A stretch of 64,000 bases of DNA from Sphingobacterium corticibacterium. Lineage in GTDB: Bacteria > Bacteroidota > Bacteroidia > Sphingobacteriales > Sphingobacteriaceae. Of this stretch, positions 9,233 to 19,217 are shown piece by piece. The first letter of the stretch is position 1. Every line of letters begins with the position of its first letter. Made by a program: the position numbers and the translations under genes. The DNA lies in contig NZ_SGIT01000004.1 in the NCBI RefSeq assembly GCF_004208525.1, positions 62,001 through 126,000 on the forward strand, read 5' to 3'. Under the pieces are notes generated by a model. That model did not search any database and was not told the DNA's origin. It was given only the letters and a program-made list of their open reading frames with translations.

Positions 9233-9260
9233 AAAGGGGAAGTTGACGCTTCCCCCTTTT
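9233..9260 (+). terminator. Terminator-like hairpin of attenuator 1
   Basis: AAAGGGGAAG (9233-9242), a 6-nt loop, then CTTCCCCCTTTT (9249-9260) form a strong stem with one bulged C and a U-rich end. It lies between the leader-peptide stop and the SusC ATG, with about 75 nt left to the SusC start, so it would stop transcription before SusC. A weaker competing pairing is possible between UUUCUCU (9211-9217) and GGGGAAG (9236-9242), with GUCA (9203-9206) and UGAC (9244-9247) below it. Confidence 0.7.
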
Positions 9261-9282
9261 GCTCAATAACAAATAACAAGTA

Positions 9283-9300
9283 TTCAATTGGTCTTGGCAC
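9283..9300 (+). repeat. UTR element, cassette 1, second copy
   Basis: TTCAATTGGTCTTGGCAC lies after the terminator-like hairpin and about 35 bp before the SusC ATG at 9335. It repeats the element at 9064-9081 with two changes, so the upstream regions of the leader ORF and of SusC are built alike. Confidence 0.7.
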
Positions 9301-9334
9301 TTGTCTGTAATTTACTATTAAACGTTGCTAAAAT

Positions 9335-12300
9335 ATGAAAAAATACGGAGCAATCCCGTATCTGGTTCTTTTCGTACTATCTGTGGGGTGTAATCTTTCG
9401 GCGTTGGCACAGGATATCCCCAAACCAATCATTAACGCCTCGTTGGTCGGAACAGTCATCGATTCTGTGTCGAAGCAGCCTATAGAGGGCGTTACGGTAC
9501 AGCTGGAAGCTGTTACGCACCAGGTCAAGACAGATTGGGAAGGAAAGTTCTCCTTTGTAACCGGACAAAAGCTTCCAGTCACCTTATTGTTGTCCGCGGT
9601 GGGTTATAATTCGAAAACTATTATTGTTGAATCCTCTCCGGCGATTATTGAATTGTCTCCTTCTTCAGAAGATTTGGACGAAGTTACTGTCGTCGCTTTT
9701 GGACAGCAGAAGAAGGGAAGTGTCGTTTCATCCATCCAAACGATTGATGCGAAAGAATTACGGATTCCGTCAAGTAATTTAACAACTTCCTTTGCAGGCC
9801 GTATAGCGGGTATGATATCCTATCAGACAAGCGGTGAGCCTGGACAGGATAATGCTAATTTCTTTATTCGGGGTATAACATCTTTCGGATCAGGTAAAGT
9901 AGATCCACTTATTTTGATCGATAAAGTGGAAATGACGACGAATGATCTGGCTCGTTTGCACCCTGACGATATCCAAAGTTTTTCTATTCTTAAAGATGCG
10001 ACCGCTACCGCCCTTTATGGTGCTAGGGGAGCAAATGGTGTTATTCTAGTCAACACCAAAGAAGGAAAGGAAGGTAAAATATCTGTTTCTGTGCGGATGG
10101 AAAACTCATTGTCCTCCCCAACGACAAAGATTGAGATGGCTGATCCTATTACCTATATGCGGCTCAGTAACGAAGCCATTAGCGCGCGTACCTTAGGCGA
10201 TCAACAACCCTTACAGGCATTTTCTGAAGAACGTATTGCGAATACGATTGCACAGACCAATCCTTATGTTTATCCAGCTGTAGATTGGATGGAGATGTTG
10301 ACGAAAGATGTAACATCCAATCAGCGTGTGAACTTGAATGTTACCGGAGGAGGGAATATAGCCCGATATTATATCACAGGATCATTTACGCAAGATAATG
10401 GTGTGTTAAAAGTGGATAACCGGAACAATTTTAATAATAACATAGATCTGAAAAAATATACATTAAGATCCAATATTAATATAAATCTGACCAATACCAC
10501 AGAGGCCCTAATACGTGTACAGGCTGCATTTGATGACTACAATGGCCCGATTACCGGTGGTAACGAAATGTATAATAAAATACTCCAAGTCAGCCCGGTT
10601 CGCTTTCCTGCATATTACGAACCCGACAGGAATTATGCCCACAGCAATCATATTCTCTTTGGCGGTTCAACAACCCGATACATGAATCCTTATGCCGAGC
10701 TGGTAAAAGGTTTTCGGCAACAAAGCACAACAAACATGTTGGCACAATTTGAACTCAAACAAAAATTAAATCAATGGGTAGAAGGATTGGAAGCCCGGGT
10801 ACTCGGAAATACCGTACGATATTCAACATTTGGTTTATCCCGATCGTACAGCCCTTACTTCTATCAGGTGTCAAGGTATGATCAGGCTAATGATGAATAT
10901 TTTTTAAGAGAATTAAATTCGGAAGGTGAATTTGCAGGGAGCGAAGCATTGAGTTATAATCCTGGAAGGGATAAAAATACGACTGTGACGAGTGCCTTTT
11001 ACGCCGAGGGGTCTGTGAATTACAATAGAATTTTTGGTAAACATGATGTCAGTGGAATGGTGGTGTCTATTCTCAGGAATTCACTTACTACTGATGCTCA
11101 AACTCTTGCGGAATCGCTGCCTAGAAGAAACCTTGGTGTTTCTGGCCGTTTTACTTATGGATATGACAGTCGATATTATACGGAGTTTAACTTTGGCTAC
11201 AACGGATCGGAGAAGTTCGATAAAGGGCATAGATGGGGTTTCTTCCCTTCTGTGGGTGTCGCTTGGAACGTTTCCAATGAGAAATTTTGGGAGGAAAGTG
11301 ATTTTCTGAGTAGGTACATTAATAAATTAAGGGTACGGGGTACGTATGGCTTAGTGGGGAACGACGAAATAGGAGATGTTCGCTTTTTTTATATTTCCCA
11401 GATTGAGTTAAATGGAGGGAACGGATATCCTACAGGTTTCAGCTCAGCGTCGGGAAAAAATCTCAGCGGAGTAAAAATACTCAATTATCCTAATTCGCTG
11501 ATTGGGTGGGAAAAGGCATATAAAACCAACATAGGCATTGAGTTGGGGCTGTTCAATAGAAAAATCGATATCCTTGTAGATCTGTTCAACGAACATCGGA
11601 CTAACATTTTGCAATATCGTGCGGATTTACCGAGTACGATGGGACTTTGGAGCACACCTCAGGTAAACGTTGGTGAGGCGCAAGGTAGGGGCGTCGATGC
11701 GTCACTAGATTACAACCATACTATTAATAGAACCACCTGGTTAACAGCAAGGGCAAACTTTACCTATGCCCGGTCAGTATTTAACTTTTATGAAGAACCG
11801 GACTATAACAGAGCTGGCCAGTCTTGGCGTTCGCGGAATGACAGACCTATATCACAGACCTGGGGTTATATTGCCGAAAGACTATTTTTGGATGAAGCCG
11901 ACGTTGCCTATTCAGCAAGGCAGGAGTTCGGCGAGTATGGTCCGGGAGATATCAAATATAAAGATATAAACGGTGATAACCTGATTAATGAAGCGGATTT
12001 GGTGCCGATTGGTTACCCCCAAACGCCTGAAATCAACTATGGATTTGGCCTGTCTTTTGGACATAAAAATTTGGATATCTCTTTTTTCTTTCAGGGATCG
12101 GGAAATTCATCTTTCTGGATTAATGCCAATAAAATGTCGCCATTTGTGATTAGTTACGACGCCAACGAAGTGGCAACAGAGACGGGACTGGCAAAGTTTA
12201 TAGCGGATGATTATTGGTCCGAAAATAATCAAAATCCCTATGCCGTCTGGCCCAGATTATCCAATTATATTATTAATAACAATACACAAACAAGTACTTG

Positions 12301-12529
12301 GTTTATGCGAAACGGAAAATTTTTGCGCTTGAAAAGCGTGGAGATTGGCTATAACATTCCATCCCGCTGGATCAGCGGATGGAATCTTAAGAACGTCCGT
12401 TTTTACGCCAGTGGACTGAACCTAGCTTCGTTTTCAGATTTCAAGCTTTGGGATGTCGAAATGGGTGGAAACGGATTTAATTATCCGCTTCAACGCGTCG
12501 TCAACCTCGGCTTCAACGTGTCTTTCTAA
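9335..12529 (+). CDS. SusC/RagA-family TonB-linked receptor of the sulfatase operon
   Basis: This 1064-residue protein has a signal peptide to about residue 26 (SALAQ) and a carboxypeptidase-regulatory-like domain at about 35-110 (ASLVGTVIDSVSKQPIEGV). The TonB box region is near 115-130 (DLDEVTVVAFGQQKKGSV), followed by the plug and a barrel ending NLGFNVSF. Its first 110 residues closely follow those of the SusC proteins at 34473 and 43960 (shared PIINASLVGTVID, TVQLEAVTH and FSFVTGQ), unlike the SusC at 233, so the three leader-controlled receptors form one subfamily. Expression is expected to pass through attenuator 1. With the SusD at 12550 it should import the product or substrate of the sulfatases that follow. 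Confidence 0.95.
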   Translation: MKKYGAIPYLVLFVLSVGCNLSALAQDIPKPIINASLVGTVIDSVSKQPIEGVTVQLEAVTHQVKTDWEGKFSFVTGQKLPVTLLLSAVGYNSKTIIVESSPAIIELSPSSEDLDEVTVVAFGQQKKGSVVSSIQTIDAKELRIPSSNLTTSFAGRIAGMISYQTSGEPGQDNANFFIRGITSFGSGKVDPLILIDKVEMTTNDLARLHPDDIQSFSILKDATATALYGARGANGVILVNTKEGKEGKISVSVRMENSLSSPTTKIEMADPITYMRLSNEAISARTLGDQQPLQAFSEERIANTIAQTNPYVYPAVDWMEMLTKDVTSNQRVNLNVTGGGNIARYYITGSFTQDNGVLKVDNRNNFNNNIDLKKYTLRSNININLTNTTEALIRVQAAFDDYNGPITGGNEMYNKILQVSPVRFPAYYEPDRNYAHSNHILFGGSTTRYMNPYAELVKGFRQQSTTNMLAQFELKQKLNQWVEGLEARVLGNTVRYSTFGLSRSYSPYFYQVSRYDQANDEYFLRELNSEGEFAGSEALSYNPGRDKNTTVTSAFYAEGSVNYNRIFGKHDVSGMVVSILRNSLTTDAQTLAESLPRRNLGVSGRFTYGYDSRYYTEFNFGYNGSEKFDKGHRWGFFPSVGVAWNVSNEKFWEESDFLSRYINKLRVRGTYGLVGNDEIGDVRFFYISQIELNGGNGYPTGFSSASGKNLSGVKILNYPNSLIGWEKAYKTNIGIELGLFNRKIDILVDLFNEHRTNILQYRADLPSTMGLWSTPQVNVGEAQGRGVDASLDYNHTINRTTWLTARANFTYARSVFNFYEEPDYNRAGQSWRSRNDRPISQTWGYIAERLFLDEADVAYSARQEFGEYGPGDIKYKDINGDNLINEADLVPIGYPQTPEINYGFGLSFGHKNLDISFFFQGSGNSSFWINANKMSPFVISYDANEVATETGLAKFIADDYWSENNQNPYAVWPRLSNYIINNNTQTSTWFMRNGKFLRLKSVEIGYNIPSRWISGWNLKNVRFYASGLNLASFSDFKLWDVEMGGNGFNYPLQRVVNLGFNVSF

Positions 12530-12549
12530 CTTTATAATCAACTGTGACA

Positions 12550-14514
12550 ATGAAAAATAACATAAAAAAAATTGTTGTGGGCATAAGGATCGCATTGTTG
12601 TCATCTATCCTGTCTTCCTGCAATTATTTAGATGTCGTTCCGGACAATATAGCTACAATAGATCACGCATTTTCAGATAGGGCACATGCAGAAAGCTATC
12701 TTTACGGATGTTATTCATTTTTGCCGACCTTTTCCACACCTAACCATAGCCCAGTTTTCTTTGGTGGCGATGAAGCCTGGCTATTTAACGAGGTAAATAC
12801 ATCCGTACTGAATATTAGGGGCTGGAGAATTGCTCGAGGGGAACAAAATACAAATACGCCGATCTTCAACTATTGGGCGAGCAACCAGGATGGTTTTAGT
12901 AAAGATGGCGGCATATCTATGTTTACGGCAATACGTGATGTAAACATCTTCCTGGAGGAAATCCATAAACCCGGAGATCTTACTATTAATGAAAGAAATC
13001 AGTGGATTGCGGAAGCCAAGTTCCTGAAAGCATTTTTCCATTTTTGGTTGTTGCGGTGTTATGGACCTATTCCAATCATCGATACAAATCTTCCGATCAG
13101 TGCGGAAACGGAAGAAGTACAGGTTTACCGTGAACCCGTCGACTCTGTGGCTAATTATATCGCGCGTCTACTGGACGAAGCAATTGTAGATTTACCAGAA
13201 GTTTCTCCCAATTTTATCTCGGAAATGGGGCGAGCTACAAAATCTATTGCCGCAGCTGTGAAGGCGCAGACACTCGTACTGGCTGCAAGCCCGTTGTTCA
13301 ACGGAAATACTTATTATGATAATCTGGGAACTACGGACTCCCGTGGTGTAGAAATTTTCCATACAGGAGGTTACAAGTCCGAAAAGTGGGTGTTGGCCGC
13401 GACTGCAATCGAATCGGCAATAGCATATGCGGAAAGTGCCGGCCATGTTTTATATGACTTTAGAACATCCAGCGAGGCTGCTTTTGTGCATCAGCCAACG
13501 ATACATGCCATGCAGTCGAGAGGCGCCGCAACAGATCATTGGAATCCGGAAATCATTTGGGGACAATTACCCAGGGACAATCCTGATCTGATCCAGCGCA
13601 TGAGTTTTCCGCCATTCACCGAGGCCAATAAATCCGTCAATTTGCTGATGTCCTATGCTCCGCCGCTACATATCGTTGAGCAATTTTACAGTAGAAATGG
13701 AGTTCCTTTAGAAGAAGATGAAGATTGGCAGGAGAAGGACTGGTACGGGCTCCGTACAGCTAGTCCCTCAGACGAAGGACACAAATATTATATTCAGGAT
13801 AATTTCCAGACCGTCAATCTTCATTATGACCGCGAGGCTCGTTTTTATGGAGCGATCTCATTTGATGGAAGTCTGTACTACGCCAATGGTGCATTTGATG
13901 ACACTAGGTTGAGCCCTACGTTGTTCAGACATGGAACATTGGGTGGCTTCGTTTATGACCGTCATTCCGCAACAGGATATCTGCAGCGCAAAATGATCAA
14001 CATCAATACATCGATGGCTGAGGCAGCTACTGCTCCGGTCTATTTTCGATACGCATTTCCTGTAATACGGTTGGCAGACTTGTATCTATTGTATGCTGAA
14101 GCATTGAACGAAGTAAAGGCACAACCGGACGAGGAGGTCTATTATTATATCGATGTGATCCGGGAGAGAAGCGGTCTGGAAGGAGTTGTGGATAGCTGGA
14201 ACGCCCATGCTGTAGTCTCAAAAAAAGACAAGCCTCGGACAAAAGAAGGACTACGCGAAATCATTCGGAGGGAGCGTCTGATCGAACTGGCTTTTGAGGG
14301 AAGCCGCTTTTGGGATTTAAGGAGGTGGAAACTGGCAGAACATTATCTGAACGAGCCGATCCGCGGACTAAATATTTATGGTGAAACTGCTAATGAATTT
14401 TATAGACAAGTGACTCTTTACCAGACGAATTTTCGACAAAAAGACTATTTATGGCCGTTGAGACAGGGCAATCTGCTAAGAAACGATAAGCTAGTTCAAA
14501 ATCCCGGATGGTAA
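12550..14514 (+). CDS. SusD/RagB-family surface lipoprotein
   Basis: I prefer the ATG at 12550 over a GTG two codons upstream because it gives a compact lipoprotein signal with lipobox LSSC (Cys at about residue 24) followed by NYLDVVPD. The 654-residue protein shows the TPR-type helix FLKAFFHFWLLRCYGPIPII (about 160-180), the ADLYLLYAEALNE helix near 510, and RERLIELAFEGSRFWDLRRW near 575, all hallmarks of SusD. It is longer than the common 450-550 residues, with extra loops between about 300 and 480. It starts 20 bp after the SusC stop and should form the lid of that receptor. Confidence 0.93.
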   Translation: MKNNIKKIVVGIRIALLSSILSSCNYLDVVPDNIATIDHAFSDRAHAESYLYGCYSFLPTFSTPNHSPVFFGGDEAWLFNEVNTSVLNIRGWRIARGEQNTNTPIFNYWASNQDGFSKDGGISMFTAIRDVNIFLEEIHKPGDLTINERNQWIAEAKFLKAFFHFWLLRCYGPIPIIDTNLPISAETEEVQVYREPVDSVANYIARLLDEAIVDLPEVSPNFISEMGRATKSIAAAVKAQTLVLAASPLFNGNTYYDNLGTTDSRGVEIFHTGGYKSEKWVLAATAIESAIAYAESAGHVLYDFRTSSEAAFVHQPTIHAMQSRGAATDHWNPEIIWGQLPRDNPDLIQRMSFPPFTEANKSVNLLMSYAPPLHIVEQFYSRNGVPLEEDEDWQEKDWYGLRTASPSDEGHKYYIQDNFQTVNLHYDREARFYGAISFDGSLYYANGAFDDTRLSPTLFRHGTLGGFVYDRHSATGYLQRKMININTSMAEAATAPVYFRYAFPVIRLADLYLLYAEALNEVKAQPDEEVYYYIDVIRERSGLEGVVDSWNAHAVVSKKDKPRTKEGLREIIRRERLIELAFEGSRFWDLRRWKLAEHYLNEPIRGLNIYGETANEFYRQVTLYQTNFRQKDYLWPLRQGNLLRNDKLVQNPGW

Positions 14515-14552
14515 TAAGAATAACAGCTCATTAAAATAAAAACGTTAATAAT

Positions 14553-15905
14553 ATGACTATAATTAATCATTATATTATTCGGTCCGCTATATACGTTTTC
14601 ATGGTATTGGTGTTTGCCCAATGTAGCAAATTGCCGGATTTTGAAAATAAGGAAATTGATAATGTGCCTCCTGGACAGGTTGCAGTGATCAAGCAGGAAA
14701 ATATCGGTGGAGGTGCAATTATCTGGTATTCACTGCCGGAAGACGACGACCTGCTAGGCGTAATCGCCCGTTATTCCCGATCTGGAGAGCAAGATGGGTA
14801 CGTGGAAACATATGCCTCGGTATTTACCGATAGCATCCGGTTGGAAGGTTTCCCCGACACAAATCCCACAACCGTACAATTGATCACTGTAGATGAAAGC
14901 AGAAACAGATCCGAACCTGTGGATGTACAGATTACACCTTTGACGTCTCCATTAGAAGAGATAAGAAACTCACTGCGAGTGGACGCCTCCTTCGGTGGAG
15001 TACTGGTCAATTGGTCAAATTTACACCGTTTTAATATTGGCGTATTCCTATACGCTGAAAACGAATCTACTGGCTTACCAGAGGATTTGAGTTACTTTTC
15101 AAGCGCAGAACAGGGTACTTATATCTTTAAAGGCTTCGAAAATAAAAGTACGAGGTTTACTATACAGATAAAAGACAAATGGGGAAATCTTTCGACGCCA
15201 TTGGACACAACCTTAACCCCTCTTCAGCGGATCAAAATCCCATCAAAAAACGCGAATGGATTCTTGTGGAGCCAGTATGGATTTGAAGATGGGAGCAGCA
15301 GATGGCGAGGTGATCTATCAACAAGAGGCGGACAGAATTATTTTACCAATATGTTTGATGAAGTTCCTGCCACCTTTTACGGTGGAGGCGTAAACAATAC
15401 GCCTTCAACCTACATTCCTGGTTCTGGCAGTAATCAGTTAGTTCCACTTTACTTCACGATTGATCTGGGCAAAACATTTGTCATCAGCGACCACCGGCTA
15501 TGGCACGATCCGGGCAACGAGCTGGCTGGGCAGAATATGAAATCTTATGAAATCTGGGCGACTAATGAAAGGCCGAAACAACCGAGTGATTTTCCGAATC
15601 AACTGGCAAGCTTAGCCTACTGGACGAGTTGGAGCGTTTTTGGTGGTACAGATGCTTGGAAGAATGAAGGTGGATGGATCAAAATCGCGGAATGTGAGAC
15701 GAAACCTTATTCTGGTGCTACGGCACCGACCAATGCAGACAAAGTACATGCTGCAGAGAACGGGTTTGCTTTCGATATTTTTCCTGAATATACGGGTATT
15801 CCGTTTCGGTATATCCGAGTTGTTTCTGTACTCCCGATGTGGAATGGAAATACGAATCCTCGTATTGCTGAATTTGAACTGTACGGTGCCCCGTTCGATA
15901 ATTAA
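14553..15905 (+). CDS. DUF4959/DUF5126/DUF5000-type surface lipoprotein
   Basis: This 450-residue lipoprotein has its lipid-attachment Cys in FAQCSKLPDF (about residue 24). An N-terminal fibronectin-like region (about 35-130, PGQVAVIKQENIGGGAIIWY) is followed by a second beta domain (about 130-230). A C-terminal discoidin/F5-8-type domain (about 280-450) carries FTIDLGKTFVISDHRLW and PFRYIRVVSVLP. This combination is known from lipoproteins encoded directly after SusC/SusD pairs, where they act as extra carbohydrate- or ligand-binding surface proteins. It sits 38 bp after SusD and 11 bp before the first sulfatase of the operon. The domain names come from recognition, not a search. Confidence 0.8.
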   Translation: MTIINHYIIRSAIYVFMVLVFAQCSKLPDFENKEIDNVPPGQVAVIKQENIGGGAIIWYSLPEDDDLLGVIARYSRSGEQDGYVETYASVFTDSIRLEGFPDTNPTTVQLITVDESRNRSEPVDVQITPLTSPLEEIRNSLRVDASFGGVLVNWSNLHRFNIGVFLYAENESTGLPEDLSYFSSAEQGTYIFKGFENKSTRFTIQIKDKWGNLSTPLDTTLTPLQRIKIPSKNANGFLWSQYGFEDGSSRWRGDLSTRGGQNYFTNMFDEVPATFYGGGVNNTPSTYIPGSGSNQLVPLYFTIDLGKTFVISDHRLWHDPGNELAGQNMKSYEIWATNERPKQPSDFPNQLASLAYWTSWSVFGGTDAWKNEGGWIKIAECETKPYSGATAPTNADKVHAAENGFAFDIFPEYTGIPFRYIRVVSVLPMWNGNTNPRIAEFELYGAPFDN

Positions 15906-15916
15906 AATATGTAAAC

Positions 15917-17731
15917 ATGAATCAAATGAAATTGACACGCAACAACAAAAAGAGATTCGGAATTTTATGGTTGGCCTGTTTGGTAAATTGTGTTGTCTTT
16001 GCACAGCATAGCCCCACTTCTCCTTTCAAAGGAAAGATAGGTAAAACAATTGCGGAAACACAAGAATCATATTCGCAGATTAACCCACAAGCGCAGGTGG
16101 GTTCACCCAACGTGGTTTGGATATTAATTGACGATATCGGATATGGTGCCAGTACGGCTTTCGGTGGACTTATCGAAACACCGACGTTTGATCGACTTGC
16201 AAACGCTGGTCTCCGCTATACAAACTGGCATACGGCTGCCTTCTGTGCACCTACACGTGCCGCTCTGCTAACGGGTTGTAATCCTCATACTGTACATTTC
16301 GGCTTTTTTGCAAATAACTCATATGGTACACCGGGCTACGACGGATATTTACCTTTTGAACATGCGACGATCGCCGAAGTATTGAGGGAAAACGGATATA
16401 ATACATATGCCGTAGGGAAATATCACCTCACTTCCCCTTCGGATGTTACAGCCGCTGGGCCGTTCAACCGTTGGCCAACCGGCAGGGGCTTTGATCGCTT
16501 TTACGGGTATACCCCATCTGCCGGTGCAGGGGATCAATGGAATCCTATCATATACCGAAATACGCATCTGGAACCAAAAGATCCCCAAGGACGACATTTT
16601 ACGGAATTGATTACCAATGAAGCGCTACATTATATTTCCGAACAAAAAGAGGCAGATCCCAACAAGCCATTCTTCCTGTATTATGCTCCCGGCGCGGCTC
16701 ACGGCCCACATCAGGTCTCTAGGGAATGGATTGATAAGTATAAGGGAAAATTCGACAAAGGTTGGGACTGGTATCGGGAAGAGGTATTAGCGCGTCAGAA
16801 AAAACTTGGTGTAGTACCGCAAAACACACAACTTCCACCGCAAAACCCAGGGATCGAGCCTTGGGACAATCTGACTGAAGACAGGAAAAAACTGGCACTG
16901 CGTCACATAGAAGCTTATGCAGGATTCGTATCCCATACAGACCATGAAATCGGACGTATAGTCGACTACCTCGAAGAAATAAATCAACTAGACAACACGC
17001 TTATTGTGGTTATGATCGGGGATAATGGGGCAACTTCCGCAGGAGGGGATAATGGACGTGTTTTACCTCCGAAACAGTATACTTCTCAAGAACGTTTCGA
17101 TCGCGACCTCTCGGCTATCGACAATATCGGTTCCGCGGAAACCAAACCGATGTATCCGGCCGGTTGGGCTGCGGCTACAAATACACCATTTAGGTATTAT
17201 AAGGGGAACCCGATATGGGAAGGGGGAACACGTGACCCGTTGATTATCTTTTATCCAAAAAAGATCAAAGAAAATGGGATCCGGACACAATACTCCTATG
17301 TCAGTGATATATTGCCCACAACGATAGAGCTCACCGGAGCTAAGATACCAGAGATTATCAACGGCTATTCCCAAAAGCCAGCCGATGGCATTAGTCTAGC
17401 TTATTCCATTGAGAACCCTGACGCTCCCGAACGCCATACCCTCCAATACCATGAAATGACAGGTTCGTATGCCGTATATAAAGATGGCTGGAAAGCACTT
17501 TTTCCGAACAACGTTAAAAACAGAGCAGAAGATCCCTCAACCACTTATTTATTCAATCTAAAGGAAGATTTCAATGAAATACAGAATTTGTCAAAGAAAT
17601 ACCCTGGAAAAGTGATCGAATTGCAGAAAGTATTTGAGGAAGAAGCTTGGAAATACAATGTCTATCCACTAAAGAATAAATGGGAAAATACGAATCCTAA
17701 TCTTAAAAAGAATAAAACAATAAATAGGTAA
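15917..17731 (+). CDS. Sulfatase, arylsulfatase family S1 (long form)
   Basis: The 604-residue protein has a signal peptide to about residue 30 (VVFAQ), the metal Asp pair in LIDDIGYG, catalytic Cys110 in CAPTRAALLTG, GKYHL, and the second metal site IGDNGAT followed by GGTRDPLI. An insert with DKYKGKFDKGWDWYREEVL (about 275-295) is characteristic of the arylsulfatase subgroup that includes Pseudomonas AtsA, explaining the length. It is predicted to remove sulfate from an exported or surface-bound ester. It is the first sulfatase after the SusCD-lipoprotein block and only 11 bp from it, so it should follow attenuator 1. Its closest relative in the window is the sulfatase at 25579. Confidence 0.9.
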   Translation: MNQMKLTRNNKKRFGILWLACLVNCVVFAQHSPTSPFKGKIGKTIAETQESYSQINPQAQVGSPNVVWILIDDIGYGASTAFGGLIETPTFDRLANAGLRYTNWHTAAFCAPTRAALLTGCNPHTVHFGFFANNSYGTPGYDGYLPFEHATIAEVLRENGYNTYAVGKYHLTSPSDVTAAGPFNRWPTGRGFDRFYGYTPSAGAGDQWNPIIYRNTHLEPKDPQGRHFTELITNEALHYISEQKEADPNKPFFLYYAPGAAHGPHQVSREWIDKYKGKFDKGWDWYREEVLARQKKLGVVPQNTQLPPQNPGIEPWDNLTEDRKKLALRHIEAYAGFVSHTDHEIGRIVDYLEEINQLDNTLIVVMIGDNGATSAGGDNGRVLPPKQYTSQERFDRDLSAIDNIGSAETKPMYPAGWAAATNTPFRYYKGNPIWEGGTRDPLIIFYPKKIKENGIRTQYSYVSDILPTTIELTGAKIPEIINGYSQKPADGISLAYSIENPDAPERHTLQYHEMTGSYAVYKDGWKALFPNNVKNRAEDPSTTYLFNLKEDFNEIQNLSKKYPGKVIELQKVFEEEAWKYNVYPLKNKWENTNPNLKKNKTINR

Positions 17732-17799
17732 AATGCCATTGGGCAAAAAAATCGAAGAAGTTAAACCGTTGTAATATTTAACTGGCGTTATAATTCACT

Positions 17800-19209
17800 A
17801 TGAAGAACATTCCGAATTATCTAAAGCAAATCGTGCTGTTACTACCATTGATAATGTTTAATAAAGCTTTTGGTCAGGTGAGTAAGAAGCCGAATATTGT
17901 CATAATAGTCGCGGATGATTTGGGCTGGAATGATGTAGGCTTTCGTAATCCGGATATTATTTCGCCGAATCTAGATGATTTAGCATCAAAAGGTGTTGAA
18001 CTTTCCCGATTCTACGTTGCCTCTATCTGTAGTCCCACACGTGCCGGATTGTTGACAGGTAAATATCCCGACCGATTTGGTATCAGGGATAATGTTATTC
18101 GTCCAAATTTTGTTGGGGGCCTGCCTTTGGAAGAGCAGACACTTGCCGATATATTGGCACATGCAGGATATCCAAACCGGGGAGCGTTTGGAAAGTGGCA
18201 TTTGGGACATTCGGATACGCGCTATCATCCACTCAACAGAGGTTTCACTACATTTTATGGGCATTACAATGGTGCGCTTGACTATTTTTCTCATGAAAGG
18301 GAAGGACAGGTAGACTGGCACATGGATTTTGAACCAAGTAAAGACATCGGATATACGGTAGATTTGGTATCAAATGAAGCATCTCGCTTTATTTCCAAAT
18401 CTGCAAAAGAAGGAAAACCTTTTCTAGCATATGTGGCCTTTAATGGTGTACATGGCCCCTTGCAGGCCAAAGCTGAAGATTTATTAGTTAACGGTTTTGA
18501 CCCCACAAAAGGCGTGCATGGCGATCAGCAAACGATTCATGGAAAGGGGAATGACATCAGACAGACATTTAAAGCTTTGGTAACAAGTTTGGATAGAGGG
18601 GTAGGACATATTCTCAGCACGATCGAGCAGGCAGACATCGCTGATAATACGATTATTTGGTTTTTAAGTGACAATGGAGGTACACCCAAAGTAGGGGGGA
18701 GCAATCTACCTTTGCGTGGCAACAAAAACACAGAATGGGAGGGTGGCGTAAGGAGTACATCGTTGGTCTATTGGAAAGGGAAGGTGGAAGGAGGAAAGCA
18801 GATAGACCAAGTACTCTCTTTTGTAGATGTCGTGCCTACTATTGGTTTTTTGGCAGGCGCCGAACTTCCGCCGAATTTGGATGGCGTCAATATACAACCT
18901 GCATTAGAAGGAAAAGCGATAGATAGCCGGGTGCTTTTTCTTGGCAGAGAAGCGCTCGTTGCCGACAATTGGAAGGTGAACAAAGGTGAGCTTTTCAATC
19001 TTGATACCGATCCCTATGAAAAAGAGGATGTCGCCAAACAAAACCCCAATGTCTTTAAGAAGCTAGACGCTTGCCTAAAAGAATTTCAAAAGATAGTGTT
19101 GCCTTTTTCCTTATTGAAACAGCCCGACCATTGGCAACCTCCGGTGGACTGGAAAGTGCCGGATTTTAAGACCACAGACAAAAGTAATGTACCACAACCC
19201 GTAAAATAA
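17800..19209 (+). CDS. Sulfatase, arylsulfatase B-like (family S1)
   Basis: A 469-residue secreted sulfatase with signal peptide to about residue 26 (AFGQ), metal pair in VADDLGWND, catalytic Cys77 in CSPTRAGLLTG, GKWHLG, and LSDNGGTPKVGGSNLPLRG with the EWEGGVR turn after it. The CSPTRAGLLTGKYPDRFG form resembles arylsulfatase B/N-acetylgalactosamine-4-sulfatase relatives; substrate is uncertain. The 68 bp before it is the largest gap within this part of the sulfatase series but shows no convincing promoter or terminator. Confidence 0.88.
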   Translation: MKNIPNYLKQIVLLLPLIMFNKAFGQVSKKPNIVIIVADDLGWNDVGFRNPDIISPNLDDLASKGVELSRFYVASICSPTRAGLLTGKYPDRFGIRDNVIRPNFVGGLPLEEQTLADILAHAGYPNRGAFGKWHLGHSDTRYHPLNRGFTTFYGHYNGALDYFSHEREGQVDWHMDFEPSKDIGYTVDLVSNEASRFISKSAKEGKPFLAYVAFNGVHGPLQAKAEDLLVNGFDPTKGVHGDQQTIHGKGNDIRQTFKALVTSLDRGVGHILSTIEQADIADNTIIWFLSDNGGTPKVGGSNLPLRGNKNTEWEGGVRSTSLVYWKGKVEGGKQIDQVLSFVDVVPTIGFLAGAELPPNLDGVNIQPALEGKAIDSRVLFLGREALVADNWKVNKGELFNLDTDPYEKEDVAKQNPNVFKKLDACLKEFQKIVLPFSLLKQPDHWQPPVDWKVPDFKTTDKSNVPQPVK

Positions 19210-19217
19210 TAGCGCTT

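Larger units (their letters stand above)
9049..9323 (+). repeat. Near-identical leader repeat, copy 1 (other copy at 34186-34462)
   Basis: From the promoter box to a few bases before the SusC start, this 275-bp stretch matches 34186-34462 with only one substitution and one 2-bp insertion (in the pyrimidine tract at about 9211-9222). The adjoining coding DNA of the two SusC genes is far more diverged, even at synonymous sites, so recent duplication, gene conversion or strong constraint on the RNA is implied. A third, diverged copy lies at 43671-43950. Confidence 0.9.

Noticed and set aside
15612..16004. Minus-strand ORF of 130 codons opposite the DUF5000-type gene
   Set aside because: It is the reverse of confidently coding sequence, spans the junction of two plus-strand genes, and its translation has no recognisable domain.
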